Shown here piece by piece: positions 62,581-64,000 of a stretch of DNA of 64,000 nucleotides (position 1 is its first letter; each line of letters starts with the position of its first letter). The notes below the pieces were generated by a model. It made no database searches, had not been told where the DNA came from, and saw nothing but the letters and a program-made list of their open reading frames with translations. Origin of the DNA: Psychrobacter vallis (lineage in GTDB: Bacteria; Pseudomonadota; Gammaproteobacteria; Pseudomonadales; Moraxellaceae); contig NZ_CAJHBU010000005.1 in assembly GCF_904846715.1 (NCBI RefSeq), positions 62,001-126,000 of the forward strand, written 5' to 3'. Position numbers and translations under genes: made by a program.

Positions 62581-62772
62581 AAAAAGCCCCATTCATAAAA
62601 ACTTTATTTAAATTAAGATACTCTTTAAAGTAGAATATAATCAACAACATTTTTTGTATTTTACTGCCTTTTTGCCTTTTAATGACAATAAAATAACCTT
62701 AAAAAAATTTCCAATCCTATCGACAGCATTACCCTAATCGTCAATGAGTCTGCACGGTATATCCCTATAATT

Positions 62773-63345
62773 TTAATTTAAACCCAAAATAGGAATCACC
62801 AAATCTTCTTCATCGGACAAATGCTGCGAGAGCAAATTACTAACATCAATTAATGTCTTGTGCAGTTGCTCACCCAGCACCTTATTTTCACCCTCACTGG
62901 TCGCCAGTTGACCATTCAGTGCTTGCAACTCATGCAATAGGCCATCCAAACGCACATGGTCACGGTCCAATATCTCAAAACCTGTTTTTAGTGGTGGATA
63001 CATGCGAATAAAAGCTGGGAAATAATTGTTATCTTCGATACTGTGGTGTTGATGTAATTTGAAAATGTACTGATTTATCCGTGGTAAGATTTGTGAGCGG
63101 TACTGTGCCCAGTCAATATCACCAGACTGATAAGCGTCACTGATTTGCGTAAGGATATGCTGGCGTTTGCGTATATCGGCATGAATATTTAGCCAGCCCG
63201 ACGTTTTGTAAACATACTCTGCACTGAACCACTTAGTAGGCGGAAGCGTCTCATATAGAAACAACCAATCTGCCTCAAGCCGAGTGTCAGGATGACGCGG
63301 TAATAGCGCGTCTTGAGATTTCATATTTTGAGTAGAAGCAGTCAT
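62773..63345 (-). CDS. Hemerythrin-domain protein
   Basis: A 190-residue protein with a C-terminal hemerythrin-like four-helix bundle: HQHHSIEDNNYFPAF, ILDRDHVRLDGLLHEL and LLSQHLSDEEDLVIP supply the His/Glu/Asp di-iron ligands. The N-terminal 70 residues precede this domain. Such proteins bind O2 or NO, or sense iron or redox state. AGGAA precedes the ATG. The gene lies immediately upstream of the BLUF genes in the same direction, and a copy of its end lies between them. Confidence 0.87.
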   Translation of the reverse strand: MTASTQNMKSQDALLPRHPDTRLEADWLFLYETLPPTKWFSAEYVYKTSGWLNIHADIRKRQHILTQISDAYQSGDIDWAQYRSQILPRINQYIFKLHQHHSIEDNNYFPAFIRMYPPLKTGFEILDRDHVRLDGLLHELQALNGQLATSEGENKVLGEQLHKTLIDVSNLLSQHLSDEEDLVIPILGLN

Positions 63346-63709
63346 GGTATTGTTCCTATAGGTGGTTTTTGCTTATTCAATTTTTTACTGATGCTAGGGC
63401 GTGTCCTCAATCTGAACGAGCGTGACTAAATGGTTTAAAATGGCTAAATATTGAAATCAAACAAAATACTCATTAGCCATGCTAAAAATTCGCGACTATA
63501 TATGTAGAGTATATATAGAGTTGAAAGATGCGAAATCAATGGTGTACTTGGTTACGTGTTATGAATTTTTCTCATGGTTAACGTTAAAAACTCATTAATC
63601 AGCACGTTACACAACTTAGTCAAAAATTCTATTATTTTTGGCTGACGAGCCTGTAGGATAAAACGAATAATAACGAACAAAAATGGCATATAAAACACAA
63701 AGGACAACT
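63346..63709. other. Gap between hemerythrin and HAD genes
   Basis: About 360 bp, AT-rich. It contains the MITE remnant at 63395-63455 and the leader of the HAD gene (AAAGGAC at about 63698-63705). No other gene. Confidence 0.4.
63395..63455. mobile_element. MITE remnant (left end, TAGGGCGTGTCC type)
   Basis: TAGGGCGTGTCCTCAATCTG followed by about 40 bases resembling the 37836-38008 element (both have CTGAACGA and TTAAAAATGGCTAAATATT-like sequence). No matching right end was found before the next gene. Confidence 0.7.
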
Positions 63710-64000
63710 ATGTTTATTGTTGATAAAGCAGCGACAGCCAGTACGAATCACAAACTTCCCACACCCAAAATTATCTTTTTTGATATTGATGATACTTTGA
63801 GCCGTAACGGTATTATCGCCGAGCACAACAAAGCGACCCTTGAGCAATTGTCCGAAACGGATATTAAGCTGGTGATTTCAACTGGACGTTCCAAAGCCAT
63901 CATACCTGATGATATTTTAGCACTGCTTGATGCTGACGTTTTAGATGCCATTATCTGTATGAATGGGCAATATAGCTTTGATAAAAGGGGTCGCATCAGC
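63710..64000 (+). CDS. HAD-family (Cof-like) phosphatase, cut by window edge
   Basis: The first 97 codons of a rightward gene. The HAD motif I is FFDIDDTLSRNG, with nucleophile and general-acid aspartates, followed by motif II-like STGRSKAII and the Cof-type MNGQYSFDKRG. The protein therefore belongs to the Cof/YidA group of sugar-phosphate or nucleotide phosphatases. AAAGGAC lies five bases before the ATG at 63710; an in-frame ATG at 63683 is less likely. The 3' end is beyond the window. Confidence 0.85.
   Translation, partial: MFIVDKAATASTNHKLPTPKIIFFDIDDTLSRNGIIAEHNKATLEQLSETDIKLVISTGRSKAIIPDDILALLDADVLDAIICMNGQYSFDKRGRIS

Noticed and set aside
1..64000. CRISPR array, tRNA or rRNA genes
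   Set aside because: No regularly spaced short repeats and no recognisable tRNA T-loop/acceptor patterns or rRNA sequence were seen on reading both strands; a covariance search (tRNAscan-SE, Infernal) would settle it.

Overview
This 64 kb chromosomal window comes from a gammaproteobacterium of the Moraxellaceae, most likely Psychrobacter. The gene set (valS, parC, bioB, serB, rph, nhaA, coaBC, radC, hemJ), the fatty-acid genes (one FadE, two tandem FadD), the PA3496-type and UPF0149 proteins, the moderate base composition and the many short non-coding mobile elements all fit. The genus call is inference; no rRNA or tRNA gene was seen.

Layout. 1-5.8 kb: YbjN-like protein, histone-deacetylase-like hydrolase, DUF2905 membrane protein, an AT-rich two-gene insert of unknown function, a TSUP exporter and CoaBC. 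5.9-15.6 kb: RadC, a large FadE, a dicarboxylate/amino-acid symporter, a second TSUP exporter, NhaA and an MpaB-type oxygenase homologue. 15.6-26.7 kb: two Nudix hydrolases, a serine hydrolase, a PreP-like M16 protease, UspA, a LysR/YeiH divergent pair, a cold-shock protein and YbaN-like DUF454. 27-33.4 kb is an accessory zone: a lipoprotein, a TPP riboswitch with an orphan NMT1/THI5-domain protein, a TerD-VWA gene with two decayed paralogue fragments, and AT-rich genes of unknown function. 33.5-51.9 kb: valS, an FNT channel, a BASS transporter, two YbjQ proteins, UPF0149, PA3496, an Smp-like membrane protein divergent from serB, PopT (DUF368), an SCP2-domain protein, bioB, hemJ, a secreted NlpC/P60-like protein and rph. 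52-59.2 kb: two FadD paralogues and parC. 59.2-64 kb is accessory: a DUF3644/HEPN protein, a secreted PEBP-like protein, two tandem BLUF-domain proteins, hemerythrin and the start of a HAD phosphatase cut by the window edge.

Most genes are single-gene units. FadD/FadE form the start of beta-oxidation, and LysR-YeiH and Smp-SerB are classic divergent pairs. Repeats are prominent: MITE-like elements with TAGGGC termini (two inserted exactly in TAG stop codons), and a roughly 118 bp palindromic repeat whose three good copies all lie between convergent genes.

The most notable signals are the apparent RBS-sequestration switch behind the TPP aptamer, the duplicated hemerythrin-BLUF unit with one decayed hemerythrin copy and one altered flavin pocket, and a His-rich insertion inside CoaBC.
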